Assembly (NCBI GenBank): GCA_041740975.1
Contig: JBGSKV010000096.1
Location: 1 to 15,340 of the forward strand
DNA length: 15,340 nt
Reading direction: 5' to 3'
Origin: JBGSKV01 sp041740975
GTDB lineage: Bacteria > Bdellovibrionota_B > Oligoflexia > Oligoflexales > JALZUQ01
Shown: one piece after another, positions 1 through 5,760 of the stretch
Numbering within the stretch: the first letter of the stretch is position 1
Layout: the number at the start of each line of letters is the position of its first letter
The notes under the pieces: model-generated
Seen by the model: only the letters and a program-made list of their open reading frames with translations
The model's database searches: none
What the model was told of the DNA's origin: nothing
Made by a program: the position numbers and the translations under genes

Positions 1-7
1 CCATTCT

Positions 8-50
8 GACACCTCTTTTCTGGGAGATACCTCTCCCTTATCTCGGTGTC
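8..50. repeat. Nested inverted repeat just past the pilin stop
   Basis: An outer pair GACACC (8-13) / GGTGTC (45-50) encloses a perfect inner hairpin GGGAGA (22-27) / TCTCCC (32-37) with a 4-base loop. It begins three bases beyond the stop of the minus-strand pilin-like gene, so it may be a 3' structure that protects or ends that transcript. There is no T-run after it on either strand, so it is not a standard intrinsic terminator. Confidence 0.4.
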
Positions 51-52
51 CA

Positions 53-610
53 CTAAATCCTGGGAACTTCACCTGAACCAGTGCTTGCGATAGCATTAAT
101 ATAATAGCAGATAGAACAACTCTCTCGCGGGTTTCCTGGGTGATAGACAACACCTTGACCATCGGCAAGCCAGACATCCATATTGTTTGAGCAGCGTGGA
201 TACACGCGTTTGGTGCCATTCAATTTGCCCTCGTATGCTGCCGCGGTAAACACGCTTTCGATGGATGTCATATAGGTCACATAGACATAACCGATGTTAC
301 GACATGACGTTAAGCGAAATCCAAAAGTATTTGCCGCTGAAGTATTGCAAGATGTGTCGGAAGAAAAGTCATTTATGGAAACTTGCTGCATAAAACTAGC
401 TGCGGGGAACTCAACTTTATATGCTTTGATAAGAGCCGATAACAATCTAACATTCGTAGTCGCTTCAGCAGTTTTGGCTTGTGATAAAAGATCGCGGGCA
501 ACTGGCATGGCAATAGTGGCAAGCGTGGAAATGATAGCAATCACCACCATGAGTTCTATTAACGAAAAACCATGGGATTCATTTCTTTGTAGTTTAATTT
601 GACCTTTCAT
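53..610 (-). CDS. Type IV prepilin-like / pseudopilin protein
   Basis: This is a 185-residue protein with a classic class-III (prepilin) signal. A short basic leader ends in HG, followed by FSLIELMVVIAIIS and more hydrophobic residues. Cleavage by a prepilin peptidase is expected between Gly14 and Phe15, with the conserved Glu at mature position 5. The hydrophobic helix (about residues 15-37) would anchor the subunit in the inner membrane before assembly into a type IV pilus or type II secretion pseudopilus. The rest is a globular domain with several Cys residues (CNTS, TSC, RCSN, ESCSIC) that could form disulfides in the periplasm. Which filament it serves cannot be told, because no pilus or secretion genes adjoin it. 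It is transcribed away from the peptide cluster. No clear Shine-Dalgarno precedes the ATG at 610, but no better in-frame start keeps the leader. Confidence 0.85.
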   Translation of the reverse strand: MKGQIKLQRNESHGFSLIELMVVIAIISTLATIAMPVARDLLSQAKTAEATTNVRLLSALIKAYKVEFPAASFMQQVSINDFSSDTSCNTSAANTFGFRLTSCRNIGYVYVTYMTSIESVFTAAAYEGKLNGTKRVYPRCSNNMDVWLADGQGVVYHPGNPRESCSICYYINAIASTGSGEVPRI

Positions 611-627
611 AACAATATACCAAGTTT

Positions 628-661
628 AAAAAAAGGATCGGCGGGATAAGGGAATTCCCGC
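628..661 (-). terminator. Hairpin plus T-run ahead of the pilin gene (minus strand)
   Basis: On the minus strand GCGGGA (661-656) pairs with TCCCGC (646-641), followed after six bases by seven T (634-628). It lies 18 bases upstream of the pilin start, so it could be a leader attenuator, or a terminator for transcription arriving from the right. The stem is short and the T-run is displaced, so the call is weak. Confidence 0.3.
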
Positions 662-759
662 ACAATTAGACTTAGTATATCAGAATCGTTGATGTTTTTG
701 CGTGTTATTAAATCGAGTTTCAATTTCAGTCTGAGTCTGGGGACAGCTACTTTTTTGAG

Positions 760-809
760 GAAGCTCACACCCGAATGGACCCGAACACAATGGGTAAGCA
801 ATGAGCTTC
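760..809. repeat. Long inverted repeat in the intergenic region
   Basis: GAAGCTCA (760-767) and TGAGCTTC (802-809) are perfect 8-base complements. Inside them ACCC (769-772) can pair with GGGT (792-795), making a bulged stem of about 12 pairs. A T6 run (751-756) precedes the left arm. It lies in the non-coding stretch (611-975) between the divergent pilin gene and the peptide operon. It could be a transcript structure, a regulator site or a relic of a REP-like element; no T-run follows on either strand, so it is not an ordinary terminator. Confidence 0.45.
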
Positions 810-822
810 GCTGGCCCAATTT

Positions 823-851
823 AGTCCAAGATGGTCCAAAACTGGTCCATC
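823..851. promoter_or_regulatory. Candidate operator: phased GTCCA repeats with a palindrome
   Basis: AGTCCA (823-828), GGTCCA (833-838) and GGTCCA (844-849) recur with 10- and 11-base periods, about one helical turn, so a protein could contact all three on one DNA face. The last two copies also form an imperfect palindrome, GATGGTCC (830-837) and GGTCCATC (844-851), with one T-T mismatch in each 8-base arm. An inverted copy, TGGACC, lies at 776-781. The site is about 125 bases upstream of the precursor start and could control the peptide operon, the divergent pilin gene or both. Confidence 0.4.
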
Positions 852-921
852 AAAGTAGAGTTTTCAGACCAAATTTCTAACCATGCAATCGACAAGTGGC
901 CATAATCACTTGGGTCGTGTG

Positions 922-950
922 TTGGTACGCCTATTGCTCTTAGCTTCTAT
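922..950 (+). promoter_or_regulatory. Weak candidate promoter for the peptide operon
   Basis: TTGGTA (922-927, 4 of 6 matches to TTGACA) is separated by 17 bases from TTCTAT (945-950, 3 of 6 matches to TATAAT). Transcription would start near 957, giving a short leader with the AGGAGA ribosome site at 963-968. The match is poor and the operon may use another sigma factor or need an activator. Confidence 0.22.
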
Positions 951-975
951 GTTCACAAATATAGGAGAACACATC

Positions 976-1125
976 ATGGATAAGTTCAATCTTATCGACG
1001 AAACGAGCCTTGAAGAAGTTACGCATTTCGCAGACGAGCATGTCACCATCCGTTGCCTTAGCTCCGTGCCGATGGATTTGGAAGATCTTTTGGACGAATT
1101 AGACGCTGAGCAAGTCCAAGGCTAG
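976..1125 (+). CDS. Putative RiPP precursor peptide (49 aa, highly acidic)
   Basis: A 49-residue peptide opens the operon. AGGAGA at 963-968 sits 7 bases before the ATG at 976 and decides the start; an in-frame ATG at 883 would add 31 residues but has no such site. There are 14 Asp/Glu and only one Lys and one Arg. The acidic residues fall into an N-terminal block (through DE at 20-21) and a C-terminal block (from D34). Between them lies the only acid-free stretch, about H22-M33 (VTIRCLSSVPM), which holds the only Arg (26), Cys (27) and Pro (32). I infer leader-core-follower organisation with this stretch as core. The C-terminus (DELDAEQVQG) is helix-prone and resembles leader ends of other RiPP classes. 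No sequence relative is recognised; the assignment rests on size, composition and the modifying enzymes directly downstream. Confidence 0.65.
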   Translation: MDKFNLIDETSLEEVTHFADEHVTIRCLSSVPMDLEDLLDELDAEQVQG

Positions 1126-1130
1126 TTTCT

Positions 1131-1168
1131 GAGCTCGCCTCACTTGAGGCGGGCTCCTTTCTTCTTTA
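1131..1168 (+). terminator. Hairpin-T attenuator between precursor and enzyme genes
   Basis: An 11-pair stem (1131-1141 with 1146-1156, one G-T wobble) closes a 4-base ACTT loop and is followed by a pyrimidine-rich tail (CTTTCTTCTTTA). It starts five bases after the precursor stop and ends before the ribosome site of the methyltransferase. This is the position expected of a partial terminator that yields more precursor than enzyme transcript and stabilises the short message. The tail is not a pure T-run, which fits incomplete termination. Confidence 0.7.
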
Positions 1169-1182
1169 TAGGGAGCGCTTCG

Positions 1183-1989
1183 ATGAAAAAAATATATGTC
1201 GTAGGACTTGGAATCAAAAGCATCGGCCACCTCACTCTGGAAGCAGTCGAAGTTATCCGTAACGCAAAGAAGATTGTCTACCTTCCTGTCGTCGCCAAAG
1301 AGCTACAAAACTTTCTACAAGAACTCGGCCAGGATAATGCCGAGAGCCTTCTCGAACTATACAAAGATGGTGCAGAAGACAATGATAACTATCGCAATAT
1401 CTTTAAAAAGATCTGTAAAGAATGTGAAAAACACGGCGAGGTGGCCTTACTGGTGCCGGGACATCCTAGAATAGGGGTCTCCGTTGTACAGTGGCTCGAA
1501 AAACTAGACCGCACGGAGTACGAACTCGAAGTTCTACCGGGCATAAGTAGCTTCGACACCATGATGAATGACATGAGTCGCGATCCAATCGAAAAAGGTA
1601 GCGTCATCTTGGATGTGAACCGGCTTTTGCTGTTTGATTATGTTTTGGAACCTGCGCTTGACTATTATTTGTACCACATTTGCTCAGTCGGTACTTCGCG
1701 CGTATTCGTTTCAGAGCCCACCAAGCAAAACGACTTGGCTCGGCTTCAGAGCATTCTTCTCAAATATTTTCCTGAAAATCATATCGTGCATTTTATTTCT
1801 TCTAGCAACTTTGGTGAACGCCCCAGCAAAGTCACGGAAGTGAGGCTTAGCGAGTTCTGCCGCTATGGCCATTTAATTGATTTTAGTACGAGCTTATTTA
1901 TTCCGGGCGTTAGATCTACCAAAGTTAACAAGGATTATTTGCGCCAAATTCTGCAGACCCGAAAGGTTCAAAATGAGCTCAATTCGTGA
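1183..1989 (+). CDS. Tetrapyrrole-methylase-fold methyltransferase, borosin-type peptide N-methyltransferase candidate
   Basis: This 268-residue protein has the landmarks of the TP-methylase superfamily: N-terminal VVGLGIKSIGHLTLEA (6-21), the SAM-binding VPGHPRIGVS (91-100) and VLPGISSFDTMMND (117-130). The segment ELYKDG...NY (58-70), Tyr-rich and followed by a helix, matches the region that carries the catalytic Tyr/Arg/Tyr of borosin backbone N-methyltransferases such as OphMA and the split enzyme SonM. Aligned from memory, Y60 and Y70 correspond to OphMA Y66 and Y76, but R72 corresponds to D66. With a small peptide gene just upstream I infer a split borosin-like enzyme methylating amide nitrogens of the precursor. 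The Arg-to-Asp change leaves room for altered chemistry or another substrate. The start at 1183 follows GGGAG (1171-1175); the open frame from 1144 overlaps the hairpin and has no ribosome site. Corrin-pathway methylases are less likely in this context. Confidence 0.75.
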   Translation: MKKIYVVGLGIKSIGHLTLEAVEVIRNAKKIVYLPVVAKELQNFLQELGQDNAESLLELYKDGAEDNDNYRNIFKKICKECEKHGEVALLVPGHPRIGVSVVQWLEKLDRTEYELEVLPGISSFDTMMNDMSRDPIEKGSVILDVNRLLLFDYVLEPALDYYLYHICSVGTSRVFVSEPTKQNDLARLQSILLKYFPENHIVHFISSSNFGERPSKVTEVRLSEFCRYGHLIDFSTSLFIPGVRSTKVNKDYLRQILQTRKVQNELNS

Positions 1990-3208
1990 ACTTCTCAACT
2001 TAATTGCAAAGAAGCCCGGATTTTTCGTGGTTTCTTTGGCCTGTTTCGTCAGCGCTCTCGGCTCCGCGTTTACGTCTATCGTCATTTTGGCAGAATTTGA
2101 AAAAGCCAAGGTGCCGGCATTATTCTACTCCCTTGTATTGGTTTGCGGGCTAGTGCCAGCTCTCTTTACCAGCCAGATGGCTGGGCTTTTCATGAGACGC
2201 ACAACTTTGGTTTTGATACCGGCGGTAGCGACACTATTGGCGGCGTTTTTAATGTTCGTGCCGCTTCTGGCTTTGTCGAGCAAGAATTATTATCTTTTGT
2301 TTATTGCCGCCATCACAGCTTCAGCAGCAGCAGGATTTCTAGCGCCAATCGTTCAGACTTTGACACGCAAACTGTTCTCGGACAATGAGCTTCGGGTTGT
2401 TTCAGTTTACGACAGCATCGTGTTTACAGCCCAATATATTTTTGGTCACCTAGTTGGCTCCATGCTTTACAGCGCCGTAGGATCTGAGGCTTTTATTGCG
2501 TTCGATATTGTCACTTACTTTGCGGCTTCCGCGTTGCTGTTTACAGTTTACTCTCGTTATGGGAGTCAGATGCAACTGGCCCCCGTGCAAAAAGTCACAA
2601 CGGGATTCTGGAAAGACTGCAGCTCCTATCAAAAGCGCATTTTTGTTCTATTACCTCTGCTTTCTTTGATTTGTGCCCCTCTGATGAGCGTTTTGCCAAA
2701 ATACGCTGAAAGCCTCGACCATCAATTCAGCTTCTTTACTTTGGGAGTCAGTGCTGTGCTCATGACCGTGCTAGCACGAACAGCTGGTCAAGTGCTGGGA
2801 CCATTTTTGGTTTTAAGGTTTAACTTCGATAAAATCTTGTCACGGCCTAGGACATTCTATGGTTTGATCGCTATTTACATCCTTCTCTATCTAGCCGCGT
2901 TTCAAACTCAGTCGCTTCTCGCCATTTGCGCACTCGTCATCACTGCCCATGTCTCTTCCAACATGTTGTATGTTGTTGCCAGTTATGCCTTTAGTAAAAA
3001 CTTTTCAGAAGAACTGATCTCAAGAGCCTCTCCTCGCCACTATCAAGCCTCTGTGATCTCGGTAGTGATTGGCGCGCTACTTGGCGGATTTGTCGCGGAT
3101 ACATGGGGATTGCCATACGTTTTCGTCTTGTCGATGGGTTTTCTTTTGCTTTTCTTTGCTGTCAATGAGTTCTCCTTAGCTAAAAAGGAACTTTCTTATG
3201 AGCTTTAA
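1973..3208 (+). CDS. MFS transporter, probable peptide exporter
   Basis: A 411-residue very hydrophobic protein with about 12 predicted membrane helices (first at about residues 14-34), a basic cytoplasmic N-terminus and a central hydrophilic break near residues 190-220. Length and pattern fit the Major Facilitator Superfamily, most like drug or siderophore exporters of the DHA3/MFS_3 type. Its place inside the operon suggests it exports the finished peptide and may give self-protection. The start at 1973 overlaps the end of the methyltransferase gene by 17 bases and is preceded by AAAGG (1962-1966), so translation is coupled. A larger open frame begins at 1877 but runs inside the upstream gene. 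Export direction and substrate are inferred from context only. An ABC transporter or protease-ABC pair, common in other RiPP clusters, is absent. Confidence 0.85.
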   Translation: MSSIRELLNLIAKKPGFFVVSLACFVSALGSAFTSIVILAEFEKAKVPALFYSLVLVCGLVPALFTSQMAGLFMRRTTLVLIPAVATLLAAFLMFVPLLALSSKNYYLLFIAAITASAAAGFLAPIVQTLTRKLFSDNELRVVSVYDSIVFTAQYIFGHLVGSMLYSAVGSEAFIAFDIVTYFAASALLFTVYSRYGSQMQLAPVQKVTTGFWKDCSSYQKRIFVLLPLLSLICAPLMSVLPKYAESLDHQFSFFTLGVSAVLMTVLARTAGQVLGPFLVLRFNFDKILSRPRTFYGLIAIYILLYLAAFQTQSLLAICALVITAHVSSNMLYVVASYAFSKNFSEELISRASPRHYQASVISVVIGALLGGFVADTWGLPYVFVLSMGFLLLFFAVNEFSLAKKELSYEL

Positions 3209-4043
3209 TGCAACTCATCACGCGACGATGCTTTTGGATGAACATCGCCTGGGCTGCTTTCGTAGGGCCATCGTCTCTCAAGTGAAGCGCGGTAGTAACG
3301 TCGTCGATGTGGGCACAGGTACTGGTGTACTCAGTCACTTTGCGCGCCTTCAAACGGATCAAAGAGTCTTCGCACTCGAGTATTTTTCCTCTACTGCAGA
3401 CATCGCCAAAAAAGTCCTGGCCGGGCGTAACATCGAGGTCGTGAACATTGCGAGTAGTAAGTTCTCGCCCGAAGCGGAGTTGAACGTTCTGGTCTCGGAA
3501 ATCATCGGACCAGTGGGACCAGAGGAGAATGTTGTGGAGACATTTTATGACTTGGCGCGACGTTTTCGCTCGATTGAAACCTTTATCCCCAATCGAATCA
3601 CTATGTTCGCGCAGCCTATCTACAGCCAGCTACTGGATAAGGTGACGGGCAAGGTTTGGTCGGCATTTGCAGAGGTTTCTGAGCCGGGCTTTGATTTTAC
3701 AGATCTCAAAGCCGAGATCTTAATGGCGGAAGCAACGCGAATTAGTCATCTTAACCTGGAAGACGCAACCTTATTAGATGAGTCAAAAGAACTAGCGACC
3801 TATCATTTGGGTCGAACGAAAAACTCTTCATTCGTTGCAGAAGTGGATTTCACTTCGACGGAGGCCAATGCCTGCCATATCTATTTCGAAGCCGACCTCG
3901 GCGGCGGCGTCAAACTCACCTCAAAAATCGGAGACCCGATCACGCACTGGCGCCACGCTTATGTGCCACGTCCGGAAGGTTGTCATAAAATGGCACTAGC
4001 TTATACAAATGCGAGTCGCAAATTTTCAATTCAGTGGAGGTAG
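3198..4043 (+). CDS. PRMT-family (protein arginine N-methyltransferase-like) enzyme
   Basis: This 281-residue class-I SAM methyltransferase carries the PRMT hallmarks in order: an N-terminal HHATMLLDEHR segment like the PRMT YFGIHxxMLxDxxR helix, motif I VDVGTGTGVLS (36-46), the ribose-binding acid E61 after beta-2, a double-E pair E101 (SEIIG) and E110 with the usual spacing of nine, IPNRITMF (130-137) like IPDRATLY, and a THW triad (249-251). PRMTs methylate Arg guanidinium nitrogens; the family is mostly eukaryotic and uncommon in bacteria. The precursor has exactly one Arg (R26) inside the presumed core, so I infer it as substrate. The gene overlaps the MFS gene by 11 bases, with AAGGA at 3185-3189 as ribosome site. 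At 281 residues it lacks room for extra N-terminal domains; the C-terminal half would be the PRMT beta-barrel. O- or other N-methylation cannot be excluded. Confidence 0.8.
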   Translation: MSFNATHHATMLLDEHRLGCFRRAIVSQVKRGSNVVDVGTGTGVLSHFARLQTDQRVFALEYFSSTADIAKKVLAGRNIEVVNIASSKFSPEAELNVLVSEIIGPVGPEENVVETFYDLARRFRSIETFIPNRITMFAQPIYSQLLDKVTGKVWSAFAEVSEPGFDFTDLKAEILMAEATRISHLNLEDATLLDESKELATYHLGRTKNSSFVAEVDFTSTEANACHIYFEADLGGGVKLTSKIGDPITHWRHAYVPRPEGCHKMALAYTNASRKFSIQWR

Positions 4044-4044
4044 T

Positions 4045-4686
4045 ATGAAGTTCGCTTTCGAAGAAAGTATCAATCCAAAGTACTTGGAATCTTACAGAAG
4101 AGGAACCCTTCATCAAGACTTTTGCACAACCGATCCTTTTAAATTGGCCATCCTGAAGGACTTTCTGAATCTAGAGGTGATCGAGGATATCTGGACAAAG
4201 TGTCAGGACTTAAAAACGGAGCCGTCTCGCACGGATGGCATTGCCAAGCATGTCAACTGGTTCTGGGGCCCATTTTCTTACCTAGAAGGCGTGCAGCTCT
4301 TCCTATCAAAAGATTTTCGCAAGTTTATTGAAACCCTGCTCAATGAGGAACTCGTGTTCAAAAGGTCTTCGATTCCTCAGTACAATTTATTTTTGCCACA
4401 AAGCAAAGGAATTCCTCTGCACAATGATGCCAATGAAGCGATTGATGTCGTCATGCTCCTCCAGCTATCCAAAAATTGGCAGGAGAAATGCGGTGGTGAG
4501 CTTAACTTTTGTAAAAAAGAAGATGGCAAATATGTCAAATTCGAAATCATCCCTCCGCAGATCAACACACTCGTGCTGTTTAAGGTAGGGCTACACTCAT
4601 TTCACACGGTGTCTGATATCAATGATGAATGGCGACGCGAGAATTTGGCATTCGATTGGATTCGCCGCGACAAAGTGGTCGTATGA
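4045..4686 (+). CDS. Fe(II)/2-oxoglutarate-dependent oxygenase (prolyl-hydroxylase-like)
   Basis: This 213-residue protein fits the P4H-like 2OG-Fe(II) oxygenase family. The iron triad is visible as H126-x-D128 (PLHNDA) and distal H187 (SFHTV). R198 in RENLAFDW, eleven residues after the distal His, would bind the 2OG carboxylate. GGELNF (150-155) is the usual strand before the distal His. Such enzymes hydroxylate, desaturate or cyclise unactivated carbons. In this operon the likely substrate is the precursor, which has one Pro (P32) in the proposed core, although Asp, Val, Ile or Leu are also possible targets. The gene starts one base after the PRMT stop, with a strong ribosome site GTGGAGG (4034-4040); the longer frame from 4009 overlaps the upstream gene without need. 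It ends in an ATGA overlap with the peptidase gene. Confidence 0.85.
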   Translation: MKFAFEESINPKYLESYRRGTLHQDFCTTDPFKLAILKDFLNLEVIEDIWTKCQDLKTEPSRTDGIAKHVNWFWGPFSYLEGVQLFLSKDFRKFIETLLNEELVFKRSSIPQYNLFLPQSKGIPLHNDANEAIDVVMLLQLSKNWQEKCGGELNFCKKEDGKYVKFEIIPPQINTLVLFKVGLHSFHTVSDINDEWRRENLAFDWIRRDKVVV

Positions 4687-5537
4687 TCATTGCGATACGA
4701 GAAAATATTCGTTCGTATCAAAGCAATTATACTGAGCTTTTACGGGCTACCTTAAAAGGTAGAAACGTCATTGATAGCCTGATCAAGAGAAGACGAGAAA
4801 GCTTTCCGTCTTTAAAAAGCCACGCGGCTACTTATGACCGATTTCGCAACTTAGCAGCCGAAATCAGAAATCGTTACGGAAAAATCGTTCTGAATAAAGA
4901 CGACTTCCAAACCATCAAAGGCCGTAGAGCACCTTGTTTGGTGGTTTCTCCACTCCTTCGTGAAACTGCCATCCTTACAAACGCCACGAAGGTATTGGCC
5001 AGTACCTCAGAGACTGTTGCTGAGATTATTCATGAATCTAGCTTCTGCCAAGGCGACCTTCGCTATCGTACGGATCTCAAGAACGGGAAGGCTGTTGTTC
5101 GAGGCGAGGATGGTCAATCACCTTTGCACGTATCGAGTATCGCGCACGAACTGGGACACTGCCTCTATGAACGGTCCCTTCCGGTAGGAACCAGTCCGGA
5201 TATTCTTAAGTCAGAACAAAATGCCTATGCCTGCGAGTGGACATGGACACGCGAAATACTTACTAAACGGCACCTGCGGGCGTTTCAGTCATACTGGCAT
5301 AAGAAAGTGATGTTGGACTACTTTTTCTTTTTGAAGGAAAGTGACGAACTCGGAATTCTTAACTTTGATGACTTCTGTGACACAAGTTCTGATTTCTTTT
5401 ATTCGCCGTATCTTTTTTTTCGCGAAACTTACTTCACAGCCATCCACTACCAGTTCATCTATGCATACAGCGCACTATGGTCGTCATTACCAACTGAAAA
5501 TACATCCTTACCTTTCCCCAAACATGCAGCTCGTTGA
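4683..5537 (+). CDS. HEXXH zinc metallopeptidase, M3/gluzincin-like
   Basis: This 284-residue cytoplasmic protein (no signal peptide) has a zinc-peptidase motif HELGH at 155-159, preceded by SSIA and followed by EQNAYACEW. E178 (19 residues after the second His) or E185 (26 after) could be the third zinc ligand, the spacing range of thermolysin and M3 peptidases. The aromatic C-terminal stretch (FFYSPYLFFRE...HYQFIYAYSALW) recalls the M3 substrate-binding region, but at under half the usual M3 length the protein would be a minimal or divergent form. I infer it removes the leader and/or follower from the modified peptide. It is coupled to the oxygenase by ATGA (4683-4686). The stop lies close to an overlapping open frame that runs on to 5619, so a late frameshift altering the C-terminus is possible but unsupported. 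Confidence 0.7.
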   Translation: MIIAIRENIRSYQSNYTELLRATLKGRNVIDSLIKRRRESFPSLKSHAATYDRFRNLAAEIRNRYGKIVLNKDDFQTIKGRRAPCLVVSPLLRETAILTNATKVLASTSETVAEIIHESSFCQGDLRYRTDLKNGKAVVRGEDGQSPLHVSSIAHELGHCLYERSLPVGTSPDILKSEQNAYACEWTWTREILTKRHLRAFQSYWHKKVMLDYFFFLKESDELGILNFDDFCDTSSDFFYSPYLFFRETYFTAIHYQFIYAYSALWSSLPTENTSLPFPKHAAR

Positions 5538-5760
5538 GGTCCGGGCCCTGCACGTCTTTGAATCAGCTAGATGGGGTTTTTGGCGCATTTTTATAGCAAA
5601 GCCTCTATCGGGCAGCTAAAATAAATCTAGAGGCGATGAACTAAGAATCCATATGTTTTCGTTGGCAGGCATCTGACCACCAATCCATAAGCCAAAACTG
5701 ATTAATAGTTCCTGACCGCTAACCATCTTTTTAAACTAAGAAATGAAATGGGTGACTAAA
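5538..5760. other. Intergenic region after the peptide operon
   Basis: No convincing gene is seen. A 7-base inverted repeat GCCTCTA (5601-5607) / TAGAGGC (5628-5634) with a 20-base loop follows T-runs at 5576-5580 and 5588-5592, but no stem sits directly before those runs, so no clear terminator for the operon is visible. A candidate promoter for the next gene is TTGGCA (5662-5667), an 18-base gap and CATAAG (5686-5691). Confidence 0.35.

Noticed and set aside
738..760. GGGGACAGCTACTTTTTT, reminiscent of sequences near REP-associated transposases.
   Set aside because: The resemblance is from memory only, and no transposase gene or second copy is present in the window.
776..785. The 10-base word TGGACCCGAA recurs at 12611-12620.
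   Set aside because: One repeat of a 10-base word without shared context is close to chance in 15 kb.
607..880. Short open frames on both strands in the pilin-precursor intergenic region.
   Set aside because: No ribosome sites, and they overlap the inverted repeat and operator-like repeats; they look like chance frames.
883..975. N-terminal extension of the precursor frame (31 residues with a hydrophobic LLLLA stretch, signal-like).
   Set aside because: AGGAGA directly before the ATG at 976 and the lack of any ribosome site at 883 or 949 favour the 49-residue form.
5524..5619. A 31-codon frame at the end of the peptidase gene, possibly a second peptide or a frameshifted C-terminus.
   Set aside because: No ribosome site, overlap with the peptidase, and no acidic precursor character; kept only as a caveat to the peptidase entry.
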